Position numbers and translations under genes: made by a program. Shown here one piece after another: positions 1 through 5,511 of a stretch of 5,511 nt of DNA. Position 1 is the stretch's first letter. Every line of letters begins with the position of its first letter. This DNA is from CALBPI01 sp038529355 (lineage in GTDB: Bacteria > Pseudomonadota > Gammaproteobacteria > Steroidobacterales > Woeseiaceae). The notes under the pieces were generated by a model. It saw only the letters and a list, made by a program, of their open reading frames with translations, was not told the origin of the DNA and searched no databases. Location: assembly GCA_038529355.1 (NCBI GenBank), contig JBCBDU010000074.1, forward strand, positions 1-5,511, given 5' to 3'.

Positions 1-70
1 ATTGAACACAACACGCGCCATGCGAACGAGAGCCAGATGCATTTCAAATTGCTTGCCGCAATTTGCTTTG
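1..70 (+). repeat. Left arm of perfect 70-bp inverted repeat
   Basis: Positions 1-70 are the exact reverse complement of 170-239, with no mismatch, around a 99-bp unique spacer (71-169). The arm runs to the first base of the window, so it may be longer than seen. Pairing stops at the inner edge: C71 faces A169 and only scattered matches follow. The arm carries no transposase or recombinase sequence. Because its partner is ordinary coding sequence of pufQ, this copy is probably the secondary, inverted one. Confidence 0.97.
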
Positions 71-248
71 CCTCGTGATAGACCGAGCTGTAACCGTTAC
101 GCCCTGGCGGCCACGGTTGCCAACGCCAGTTCGACAAACGGGCGACCAACGCAACCGGGAACATCGCGACAAAGCAAATTGCGGCAAGCAATTTGAAATG
201 CATCTGGCTCTCGTTCGCATGGCGCGTGTTGTGTTCAATGACTCTCAT
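1..248 (-). CDS. pufQ: PufQ, 5' part; 3' end replaced by a fold-back repeat and cut by the window edge
   Basis: Starts at ATG 248-246, 12 nt after the bchZ stop, and stays open to position 1 (82 full codons). Residues 1-59 look like PufQ, a small single-pass inner-membrane protein (usually about 70-80 residues) encoded just before pufBALM and linked to bacteriochlorophyll supply for the photosynthetic complexes. A hydrophilic N-terminus is followed by one hydrophobic segment at about residues 18-38 (KLLAAICFVAMFPVALVARL), then a Trp/Pro-rich stretch and GYSSVYHEA, resembling the conserved C-terminal part of the family. From residue 60 on, the frame is the reverse complement of codons 4-27 of the same gene (positions 70-1 mirror 170-239), so residues 60-82 are probably not genuine PufQ sequence. 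The true last 15-20 codons and stop are not visible. Identification rests on position after bchZ, size and topology, because PufQ is poorly conserved. Confidence 0.72.
   Translation of the reverse strand, partial: MRVIEHNTRHANESQMHFKLLAAICFVAMFPVALVARLSNWRWQPWPPGRNGYSSVYHEAKQIAASNLKCIWLSFAWRVLCS
170..239 (-). repeat. Right arm of perfect 70-bp inverted repeat, inside pufQ codons 4-27
   Basis: This is the exact reverse complement of 1-70. Read on the minus strand it encodes residues 4-27 of PufQ, including the start of the membrane segment, so it is the native copy. Whether the repeat continues past 239 cannot be tested, because its counterpart would lie left of position 1. Confidence 0.97.
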
Positions 249-258
249 CGTGTTATCC

Positions 259-262
259 CCTC
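259..262 (-). promoter_or_regulatory. Shine-Dalgarno for pufQ, overlapping the bchZ stop
   Basis: On the minus strand the bchZ stop TGA runs directly into GGGG, giving a GAGG core at 262-259, 10 nt before the ATG at 248. This supports the chosen pufQ start and suggests that ribosomes finishing bchZ could reinitiate at pufQ. Confidence 0.55.
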
Positions 263-1709
263 AAGCGGCGGCGGTGCGTGCGGTTTTGCCCACGCGATGT
301 ACGTCTTCTACTTCTACGGATGACGCGCGTCGTTTGCGTGCGTCGGTATCAATGGCATCACGCAGCTGTTTCGCTGCTGAAATGCGCACCAGAATCGGCT
401 GTTCAGCAACCAGGCGATCAAATTCAACTTTCGCCTCATCACTCCAGCGAATCGTCGTTGCTACGCGAGCAGGCGTTTCATCGACCTGATCAAGCTGTGT
501 GCCGAGCGGCAGGATGTTGAACAGCGCATCGAACAAGGCGTTGCACACTTCCTGAACGATGTAGGTGGCGCCGCTGTAACCCATGAACGGTGTGCCGGTA
601 TGGCGACGAATAACCGCGCCCGGGAATGACGCCGGAATGTATTGCGCGTGCGAGCCTGCCTCGGACAAATACATGCGTTCGTTGTAGCTGCCAAACATCA
701 CCAGCGGTGTCTGCTCGTGAACCATCTTGCGCACGTCGGCGTTGTCCGTTTTCGCGCCCGGGCAGCGCGCCACTGCAAACGTGCACGGCAAACCGAGATC
801 GTTCTCAAGGAAGTTGCGAATGCCGCGGGTATACGTCTCGTTGGCGACAACGGCAAAACTGGCCGTTGAGAAAAAGTCCTGCGTGACCGAACGCCACAAG
901 TCCCACAGCGGTTTGATCGTCGTGTGCTTTTCTTTTTCGATAAACGGCTCCGGATCAAGGCCGGTCAGTTCGCCGAGCTGGCGCAGGAACGCCGTCGTCG
1001 AGTGCAGACCAATCGGTGCCTGCAAATACGGACGCTCCATGTTTTCGCACAACAGCCGACCGAACTCGCGGTACATACAGATGTTGACATCGGCGTCGCT
1101 CAGCTTGGCGATATCGGACAAATGCGTACCTAGCGGGAACACCAGATTCAGCTCGGCGCCTATACCCTCGACCAATCGGATCACTTCGGCCAAATCGGAC
1201 GGCATGTTGAAGTGGCCGTAAGCCGGGCCAATGATGTTGACGCGCGGCTTGGCGCCTTCCGGGCGTTTCTTCGGCGCGCGAATTTTCTTCGTGCCGAATT
1301 CGGTCCACAACCAGTACAGCGCGCGTTCTGCGCTCTGCCATTGATCTTCGTCAATCGTGCGCGGCAGGAAGCGCTTGATGCCGGTGCCTTCCGGTGTCAC
1401 GCCGCCGCCAATCATTTCGGCAATCGAACCAGTGACGACAACACTGGGCTGGTCGCTGTCGAGCACTTCGTGCGCGCGCCGCATCGCCTCTTCCGTGCCT
1501 GTCTGGCCGAGCTCTTCTTCGCCCAGTCCTGTGACAACAATCGGCAGCTCGTGCGGCGGCAAACCGTCGGTGTAGTGCAACACCGAGGTTACCGGCAGGT
1601 TCTCACACCCGACCGGGCCATCGATGATGACCTGCAAACCCTTGACCGCGGTGAAAATGTACACCGCACCCCAGTAGCCGCCAGCGCGATCGTGATCAAG
1701 CACCAACAT
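261..1709 (-). CDS. bchZ: Chlorophyllide a reductase subunit Z (BchZ)
   Basis: 482 residues. One half of the BchY-BchZ catalytic component of chlorophyllide a oxidoreductase, a nitrogenase MoFe-like enzyme that reduces the C7-C8 double bond of ring B of chlorophyllide a. The N-terminus MLVLDHDRAGGYWGAVY is the classical BchZ start. Cys35 lies in GPVGCENLP, matching the BchZ cysteine (Cys35) reported as the fourth ligand of the [4Fe-4S] cluster shared with BchY. Other recognisable stretches are SVLHYTD, VVTGSIAEMIGGGVTPEGT and RFLPRTIDEDQWQSA. Residues from about 421 to 470 (RWSDEAKVEFDRLVAEQP onward) form the small PCP_red-type C-terminal domain shared with BchB/ChlB. The frame is open back to an ATG at 1790, which would add 27 basic residues inside bchY. 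I prefer 1709 because it places the cluster cysteine at 35, creates TGATG overlap with the bchY stop, and has GGAG 11 nt upstream. The gene appears intact. Confidence 0.97.
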   Translation of the reverse strand: MLVLDHDRAGGYWGAVYIFTAVKGLQVIIDGPVGCENLPVTSVLHYTDGLPPHELPIVVTGLGEEELGQTGTEEAMRRAHEVLDSDQPSVVVTGSIAEMIGGGVTPEGTGIKRFLPRTIDEDQWQSAERALYWLWTEFGTKKIRAPKKRPEGAKPRVNIIGPAYGHFNMPSDLAEVIRLVEGIGAELNLVFPLGTHLSDIAKLSDADVNICMYREFGRLLCENMERPYLQAPIGLHSTTAFLRQLGELTGLDPEPFIEKEKHTTIKPLWDLWRSVTQDFFSTASFAVVANETYTRGIRNFLENDLGLPCTFAVARCPGAKTDNADVRKMVHEQTPLVMFGSYNERMYLSEAGSHAQYIPASFPGAVIRRHTGTPFMGYSGATYIVQEVCNALFDALFNILPLGTQLDQVDETPARVATTIRWSDEAKVEFDRLVAEQPILVRISAAKQLRDAIDTDARKRRASSVEVEDVHRVGKTARTAAA

Positions 1710-3205
1710 CAGACTATCGACTCCGCAACGTCTTTCTTGACGACGCGCTTGCGGCGCGGCGCCGGTGGTTTTTTCGGTGTATCGCGCCAAACGCCAGCGG
1801 TGTGACCCTTGCCAACACCCTCGAAGAACTCCGTCATTTCATCGAAGCGCTCTTTCTGGCTGATCGCTGCATTGATCATCGTCGCCAACGACTGTGGCCC
1901 CGGCACACCCATCAATGGTCTGGCCGAAATCAGGTTCGTGAAATACAACGACGGACGCGATAGCTCCTTGGCTTTTTGCACAACCGGCGTCGTGCCAATC
2001 GCAAGATCAGGCTGGAACTCTTCCATCGCCGCCAAATCCTGTTCAAGCGATGCCCGGTATTGCACGTGCACGCCTTTCGCTTCGAGCCAATCGCGATCCG
2101 CTTCGGACCAGGGCGTCTTCGGACAAGCCGTGCCGACATAGCGAAGATCAGCGCCACACTCAACGAGCAGGCGGGCAACAATCAGCTCCGAGCCTTCATA
2201 GCCGGACATGGTGATGCGACCGTTGATACGCGCTTCGCTGAGCGCTTTCGTCAGGATCGGCAACACGGCATTCTTGGCGTGTGCAACGGCGGCGTCACCG
2301 ACACCACACACGTTGCCGATCGCCGTTAGCCAATCAGCAGTGCCTTCGCGACCAATCGGCGCCGAACCAACAATTGGTCGGCCCGCGGCTTTGAACTCGC
2401 GCACGCTAGCGGTATAGAACGGATGAATCGCCGCGACGGCGCGACAGTCCAGTGCTTCGTATAGCTCACGCCACTCACGGGTTGGCACTACAGGCCCGGC
2501 TGCCAAACCCATTGGCTTGAGTAGCTGGTCAATGCTGACCGGATCGGCCGGGAACATCTCACCTAACAGCGTCACACGCGGCAAGTCTGTTTCTTTGCGC
2601 TCGCGTGGTGCTGCGACCGGGCCGAGTTCGGCTTCCTGGCGCGCATATTTAAGCATCGCGCCAGCCAGTACATCTTTCGCCTCGGCATGCGTTGGCACGC
2701 CGAAACCCGGCACGTCAATGCCAATGATTCTGACGCCGTCGATCTCTTTCGGCAGCATTTGCAGCGGCACACCGGACGCAGTTGGCACGCACAGGTTCGT
2801 TACAATAACGGCATCATGCAAGTCCGGATCAGCGACTTCCGCCACTGCTTCGCGAATGTCTTCGTACAGCTTGCCGGTCACCAGCGATTCCGAATCAAAC
2901 GGCACATAACCGACCGTGCGGCGCGCGCCATAAAAATGCGACGTAAACGTCAGGCCGTAAACGCAACACGCAGACCCCGACAGGATCGTCGCCGTGCGCC
3001 GCATACGCAGGCCAACACGCAATGAACCGAAGGCCGGACACATGCTCTGCGGCTGATCATGCGGTCCGACTGGGTAGTCTTTTGCGTATTGATCGAGTAC
3101 CTCAGCCTTGCCCGCCTTACTGGCAGCCTCGCGCATCTCGGCTTTCGAATGACAACCTTTGCCATCGACCGCCTCTGTAACATTGTCTGGTGTTTTGTCA
3201 GTCAT
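1709..3205 (-). CDS. bchY: Chlorophyllide a reductase subunit Y (BchY)
   Basis: 498 residues, close to the usual BchY length. It pairs with BchZ to form the substrate-binding, [4Fe-4S]-carrying part of chlorophyllide a oxidoreductase in the cytoplasm. Three conserved cysteine sites are visible: Cys56 (SMCPAFGSLRVG), Cys81 (second Cys of GSACCVYGLTF) and Cys139 (VTNLCVPTASG). Each is exactly six residues before the reported BchY ligands Cys62, Cys87 and Cys145, so all three cluster ligands are kept and the N-terminus is six residues shorter. Further family stretches are VGYVPFDSESLVTGKLYEDIREAV, IIGIDVPGFGVPTHAEAKDV and SLYFTNLISARPLMG. The C-terminus is a Lys/Arg/Pro-rich tail (KKPPAPRRKRVVKK). 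The ATG at 3205 follows the bchX stop by 15 nt, with only a weak GGGA (3216-3213) as ribosome site. Its TGA shares one base with the bchZ ATG. Confidence 0.97.
   Translation of the reverse strand: MTDKTPDNVTEAVDGKGCHSKAEMREAASKAGKAEVLDQYAKDYPVGPHDQPQSMCPAFGSLRVGLRMRRTATILSGSACCVYGLTFTSHFYGARRTVGYVPFDSESLVTGKLYEDIREAVAEVADPDLHDAVIVTNLCVPTASGVPLQMLPKEIDGVRIIGIDVPGFGVPTHAEAKDVLAGAMLKYARQEAELGPVAAPRERKETDLPRVTLLGEMFPADPVSIDQLLKPMGLAAGPVVPTREWRELYEALDCRAVAAIHPFYTASVREFKAAGRPIVGSAPIGREGTADWLTAIGNVCGVGDAAVAHAKNAVLPILTKALSEARINGRITMSGYEGSELIVARLLVECGADLRYVGTACPKTPWSEADRDWLEAKGVHVQYRASLEQDLAAMEEFQPDLAIGTTPVVQKAKELSRPSLYFTNLISARPLMGVPGPQSLATMINAAISQKERFDEMTEFFEGVGKGHTAGVWRDTPKKPPAPRRKRVVKKDVAESIV
1721..1724 (-). 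promoter_or_regulatory. Shine-Dalgarno (GGAG) that decides the bchZ start
   Basis: GGAG on the minus strand lies 11 nt upstream of ATG 1709-1707, within the last codons of bchY. It favours this internal ATG over the longer in-frame start at 1790. Confidence 0.6.
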
Positions 3206-3220
3206 CGCAGTATCCCGCGC

Positions 3221-4243
3221 CTAGACGGCGTCGTAGATAACCTCCAAAGATTCTTTCGGCGCAAAATCAACACCGCGCATATCAGCAGCTGATGCCGGCT
3301 GCAGCACAAAGTCTGCGCCCGTTTCGTGACTCGAGAACAAACCCAGCAAACCGTCCTGATCCAACGGCATTGGCTGCTGCGGTTCAGAGTCTGCAACCGC
3401 TTGCGCCAGATCTTCGAACAAGCTCGCCCATTGGCCACCCGGCTTGCCGACGATTTCATAGTTGGCACTCTTGCGACGAATGTCGTCGTCCGCCGGAATC
3501 GCTGCCAGCACCGGTATGCCGACTGCCTTGGCGAATGCTGCAGCCTCGCCCGTGCCGTCATCCTTGTTGATGGCCATGCCGGCAACGCCGACGTTGCCAC
3601 CAAGCTTTCTGAAGTATTCAACGGCTGAACAGACGTTGTTGGCCACATACAGTGACTGTAAGTCGTTCGATCCGACGACGATTACCTTCTGGCACATGTC
3701 GCGGGCAATCGGCAAACCGAAACCACCGCAAACCACGTCGCCCAAAAAGTCGAGCAGCACATAATCGAAATCCCACTCGTGGAAGCCGAGCTTTTCCAGT
3801 AGCTCGAAGCCGTGGATGATGCCGCGGCCACCACAACCGCGACCCACTTCCGGACCACCCAGCTCCATGGCGTAGACACCGTCGCGCACAAAACACACGT
3901 CGCCGATTTCGACATCTTCACCGGCTGCTTTCTTCTTCGCAGACGTTTCGATAATCGTCGGGCAACTCTTACCGCCGAACAGCAATGACGTGGTATCGCT
4001 TTTCGGGTCACACCCGATCAGCAACACCTTCTTGCCCTGCTGCGCCATCATGTAAGACAGGTTCGACAGCGTAAAACTCTTGCCGATGCCACCCTTGCCG
4101 TAAATGGCGATGATCTGCGTCTCTTTCGTGACCTCTCCGGTAGGCACCGGATCCGGATCAATCGCAGCTTCGGCGCGCAACACTTCTCGGCGACTGATTT
4201 GGGGGTCTACTTTGATTTCTGTAACGTTGGTTTCGCGGCTCAC
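3221..4243 (-). CDS. bchX: Chlorophyllide a reductase iron protein subunit X (BchX)
   Basis: 340 residues. This is the ATP-dependent reductase (NifH/BchL-like) of chlorophyllide a oxidoreductase. As a homodimer it binds a bridging [4Fe-4S] cluster and delivers electrons to BchY-BchZ with ATP hydrolysis. Seen in the sequence: P-loop GKGGIGKS at residues 49-56; GCDPKSDTT at about 77-85 (switch I region); the two cluster cysteines Cys137 in GRGCGGRGI and Cys172 in LGDVVCGGFG, the latter in the switch II segment. The stretch before the P-loop (about 48 residues) is longer than in NifH or BchL, as is usual for BchX. The FLGDVVCGGFGLPIA signature separates it from BchL. The start is GTG at 4243-4241, overlapping the bchC stop as GTGA, with GGAG 9 nt upstream. 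Gene intact. Confidence 0.98.
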   Translation of the reverse strand: MSRETNVTEIKVDPQISRREVLRAEAAIDPDPVPTGEVTKETQIIAIYGKGGIGKSFTLSNLSYMMAQQGKKVLLIGCDPKSDTTSLLFGGKSCPTIIETSAKKKAAGEDVEIGDVCFVRDGVYAMELGGPEVGRGCGGRGIIHGFELLEKLGFHEWDFDYVLLDFLGDVVCGGFGLPIARDMCQKVIVVGSNDLQSLYVANNVCSAVEYFRKLGGNVGVAGMAINKDDGTGEAAAFAKAVGIPVLAAIPADDDIRRKSANYEIVGKPGGQWASLFEDLAQAVADSEPQQPMPLDQDGLLGLFSSHETGADFVLQPASAADMRGVDFAPKESLEVIYDAV

Positions 4244-5181
4244 GTCAGATCACTCCAATCAAGAATCATTTTCAAACAATCAACGTCGTCAAACGCTGTT
4301 CGGTAGGCCACCGCCGCGTTGCCGGCTGGCTCGCGGTGGGTGACCAGGTCAACCAGTGACAATGCGCCACTGCTTGCCAGCGCAGAGACAGCAGCAAGGT
4401 CTGCGGGTTGCCACTCGGCGGCAATCGAGAAACGCGCCTCGCGCATGAACGCAGGCGGGAAATTGAACGACACACGGTCAGCATAAAAGCCGGCTAGTAC
4501 GATTTCGCCGCGTGGTTGTAGGCGCGCAATCATCGAATCGATCGCGTCGACGTTGCCGCTGACATCAATAATGCAATTGTAGTCAGTGGTGTCATCGTCT
4601 TCGGGACTGAGCACGGTGTATCCGCGTGCGCCAAACTGACGACGCTTGTCGACTTCCCACACCGTCGGTGGCGGATGACCGGTGGCGACGGCCAGGCGCG
4701 CAACCAATCTGCCCAGGACACCGTGACCGACAATCAAATCCGGGGCACCGTTCTGCGCGACATTGAGTGCGTGCAAGGCTGTTGCGGCGAGCGCCAGCAG
4801 GATCGCATCTTCCTGCAGGTCTTCCGAGACCGTAGTCGCCTTGTCAGCGGACACCACCAAGTTGGATGCAGCACCACCGAACAAGCCGCGTATTTTGCCA
4901 AAGCAACGTGCGCCGGAGACGAACACGAGCTCGCCAATGCGATGCTCCAATCCTTGTGCGGTATGGGTAATGCGGCCGACCGTTTCATAGCCGGGTACGA
5001 GTGGATAACCCATGCCTGGAAATGCAGGCATTTTACCCTCCCATAGCAAACGCTCGGTACCGGTGCTGATGCCGCTCCAAAGGACAGAGACGGCCAGTTC
5101 GTCGGCTTCCAGCGGCGGCAATCCCAGCCGACTTAACGCAACCTCACCAGGTTGCTGCATTACAACTGCTAACGTGTCCAT
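4240..5181 (-). CDS. bchC: 3-hydroxyethyl bacteriochlorophyllide a dehydrogenase (BchC)
   Basis: 313 residues, normal for BchC. It oxidises the C3 1-hydroxyethyl group of bacteriochlorophyllide a precursors to the 3-acetyl group, using NAD+. It belongs to the medium-chain dehydrogenase/reductase superfamily: a GroES-like N-terminal part with SGISTGTERLLWEGKMPAF (about 36-54) and YPLVPGYETVG (59-69), followed by a Rossmann domain with the glycine motif VGHGVLGRLV (151-160). At the positions where zinc alcohol dehydrogenases carry the catalytic Cys and His (CGTD and GHE) this protein has SGISTGTE and GYE. The start at ATG 5181 gives the expected N-terminus (MDTLAVVMQQPGEVAL). Its ribosome site is poor: the nearest GGAG (5201-5198) lies 16 nt upstream. 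The stop overlaps the bchX start by 4 nt. The 123-bp gap before it holds the likely promoter and PpsR/CrtJ operators. Confidence 0.96.
   Translation of the reverse strand: MDTLAVVMQQPGEVALSRLGLPPLEADELAVSVLWSGISTGTERLLWEGKMPAFPGMGYPLVPGYETVGRITHTAQGLEHRIGELVFVSGARCFGKIRGLFGGAASNLVVSADKATTVSEDLQEDAILLALAATALHALNVAQNGAPDLIVGHGVLGRLVARLAVATGHPPPTVWEVDKRRQFGARGYTVLSPEDDDTTDYNCIIDVSGNVDAIDSMIARLQPRGEIVLAGFYADRVSFNFPPAFMREARFSIAAEWQPADLAAVSALASSGALSLVDLVTHREPAGNAAVAYRTAFDDVDCLKMILDWSDLT
4253..4256 (-). promoter_or_regulatory. Shine-Dalgarno (GGAG) for the GTG start of bchX
   Basis: GGAG on the minus strand sits 9 nt upstream of GTG 4243-4241, inside the penultimate codons of bchC. It supports the non-ATG start that forms the GTGA overlap. 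Confidence 0.6.
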
Positions 5182-5250
5182 AGGACTTTTTGTTGAGCTC
5201 CGAATCTAGCTGCTGATGCGCGGTTTACAGCAAGATGGAATAGGCCTACG

Positions 5251-5278
5251 AGTTTACGCCTCAGCGTAATAGTGTCAA
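5251..5278 (-). promoter_or_regulatory. Candidate sigma70-type bchC promoter
   Basis: On the minus strand, TTGACA (5278-5273) is a perfect -35 hexamer. After a 16-bp spacer comes TAAACT (5256-5251), a 4-of-6 match to the -10 consensus. Transcription would start near 5244, leaving a leader of about 63 nt before bchC. The -35 hexamer lies within the TGT-N12-ACA palindrome at 5273-5290, so a bound repressor would block RNA polymerase. Prediction from sequence only. Confidence 0.5.
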
Positions 5279-5290
5279 GTAAGCGAGACA
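5273..5290. promoter_or_regulatory. PpsR/CrtJ-type operator, perfect TGT-N12-ACA
   Basis: The plus strand reads TGTCAAGTAAGCGAGACA: an exact TGT-N12-ACA, extended to TGTC-N10-GACA. This is the known binding consensus of PpsR/CrtJ, the oxygen- and light-responsive repressor of photosynthesis genes. Location upstream of bchC, overlapping a -35 hexamer, fits such a role. The regulator gene is not in the window. Confidence 0.65.
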
Positions 5291-5298
5291 ATGAATAT

Positions 5299-5316
5299 TG
5301 TCAATCAAATCGGACG
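5299..5316. promoter_or_regulatory. Second PpsR/CrtJ-type site, near match
   Basis: The plus strand reads TGTCAATCAAATCGGACG, which matches TGT-N12-ACA except for the last base (G for A). It lies 8 bp from the perfect site, shares its TGTCAA left half, and overlaps the last codons and stop of crtF. Paired palindromes 8 bp apart are the described arrangement at the Rhodobacter capsulatus bchC promoter, which raises confidence in this weaker copy. Confidence 0.48.
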
Positions 5317-5511
5317 CGTCGTCAGTACGCTGGTGATCAGCGGTACCGGGGTTCTATGGTGCTGCGCCGGGGCATAGCCAGTCTGATCAAGTAAATCATT
5401 GATTTCGTTGAGTGTTCTGGCGCGACCGCTACCCATCGCAAGCAGATAAAAGCCGAAATAGACATCGCCGACGGTCTCAGCGCCTGGCGTACCGGCCATA
5501 GGTTCGGCGAT
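5305..5511 (-). CDS. crtF: Carotenoid 1-hydroxyl O-methyltransferase CrtF, C-terminal fragment
   Basis: The last 68 residues of a longer protein that enters from the right edge (first visible residues IAEPMAGTPGAE; stop TGA 5307-5305). The block GDVYFGFYLLAMGSGRARTLNEINDLLDQTGY is typical of the C-terminus of CrtF, the SAM-dependent methyltransferase that methylates the C1 hydroxyl of acyclic carotenoids in the spheroidene and spirilloxanthin pathways. The SAM-binding region would lie to the right and is not visible. The stop is 123 nt before the bchC start, with the operators between, the same order (crtF then bchC) as in Rhodobacter photosynthesis clusters. No terminator hairpin is seen after it, so read-through into bchC is plausible. 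An in-frame ATG at 5499 is internal and not a start. Confidence 0.85.
   Translation of the reverse strand: MAEPMAGTPGAETVGDVYFGFYLLAMGSGRARTLNEINDLLDQTGYAPAQHHRTPVPLITSVLTTRPI

Noticed and set aside
104..129. Small hairpin CTGGCG/CGCCAG in the spacer of the inverted repeat, suggesting a terminator or recombination site
   Set aside because: Only 6 bp of stem with a 14-nt loop and no T-run; it lies within pufQ codons and is explained by Trp/Pro/Arg coding.
2..238. Two short frames on opposite strands (2-196 plus, 44-238 minus) whose products share an identical N-terminus
   Set aside because: The identity follows from the 70-bp inverted repeat; both are out-of-frame shadows of pufQ and start at TTG.
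591..608. TGT-N12-ACG near match to a PpsR site inside bchZ, as a possible internal puf promoter element
   Set aside because: One mismatch in a six-base motif is expected by chance in coding sequence, there is no partner site, and I found no perfect TGT-N12-ACA between positions 1 and about 630.
727..1221. A 164-residue plus-strand frame opposite bchZ
   Set aside because: Low-complexity shadow composition; it mirrors a highly conserved real gene.
1710..1790. Longer bchZ with 27 extra N-terminal residues starting at ATG 1790
   Set aside because: The extension is basic, lies fully inside bchY, and shifts the conserved cluster cysteine away from position 35; the ATG at 1709 has a better ribosome site and the TGATG junction.
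1212..1805. A 197-residue plus-strand frame opposite bchZ and the end of bchY
   Set aside because: Antisense shadow of GC-rich coding sequence, without a recognisable domain or promoter.
5241..5248. 8-bp palindrome TAGGCCTA near the predicted bchC transcription start
   Set aside because: Too short to call an operator; no second copy or known motif.
5296..5311. FNR-like site around TTGATTGACAATAT (minus strand)
   Set aside because: Only the TTGAT half matches; the ATCAA half is poor, and the bases are better explained by the PpsR-type palindrome.

Overview
The window is a piece of a photosynthesis gene cluster from an anoxygenic purple phototroph (Pseudomonadota). Every gene reads on the minus strand, so transcription runs from high to low coordinates: crtF (3' end only) > bchC > bchX > bchY > bchZ > pufQ (5' part only). 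The sequence is moderately GC-rich. The presence of pufQ and crtF fits purple bacteria that make bacteriochlorophyll a and methoxylated carotenoids. The exact class (alpha-, beta- or gammaproteobacteria) cannot be settled by reading alone.

Region by region. 5305-5511 is the C-terminus of the carotenoid O-methyltransferase CrtF. 5182-5304 is the only real intergenic gap. It holds a good candidate bchC promoter with a perfect TGT-N12-ACA palindrome of the PpsR/CrtJ type and a near-perfect second copy 8 bp away. 4240-5181 is bchC. 3221-4243, 1709-3205 and 261-1709 are bchX, bchY and bchZ, the three subunits of chlorophyllide a oxidoreductase (COR). 1-248 is the start of pufQ, disturbed by a perfect 70-bp inverted repeat that reaches the window edge.

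How the genes work together. BchX (Fe protein) passes electrons to the BchY-BchZ catalytic unit, which reduces ring B of chlorophyllide a to a bacteriochlorin. After hydration of the 3-vinyl group by BchF (not in the window), BchC oxidises the 3-hydroxyethyl group to the acetyl group of bacteriochlorophyllide a. PufQ, just downstream, belongs to the puf operon (light-harvesting 1 and reaction centre) and is linked to bacteriochlorophyll supply. CrtF makes the carotenoid partner pigment. Gene ends overlap or nearly touch throughout (bchC/bchX 4 nt, bchY/bchZ 1 nt, bchX-bchY 15-nt gap, bchZ-pufQ 12-nt gap), as expected of one transcript with translational coupling.

No undescribed system was found: the gene content is the classical crtF-bchCXYZ-puf superoperon. 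The items most worth checking are the fold-back repeat at the left edge, most likely an assembly or amplification artefact that corrupts pufQ, and the tandem PpsR/CrtJ operator in front of bchC.
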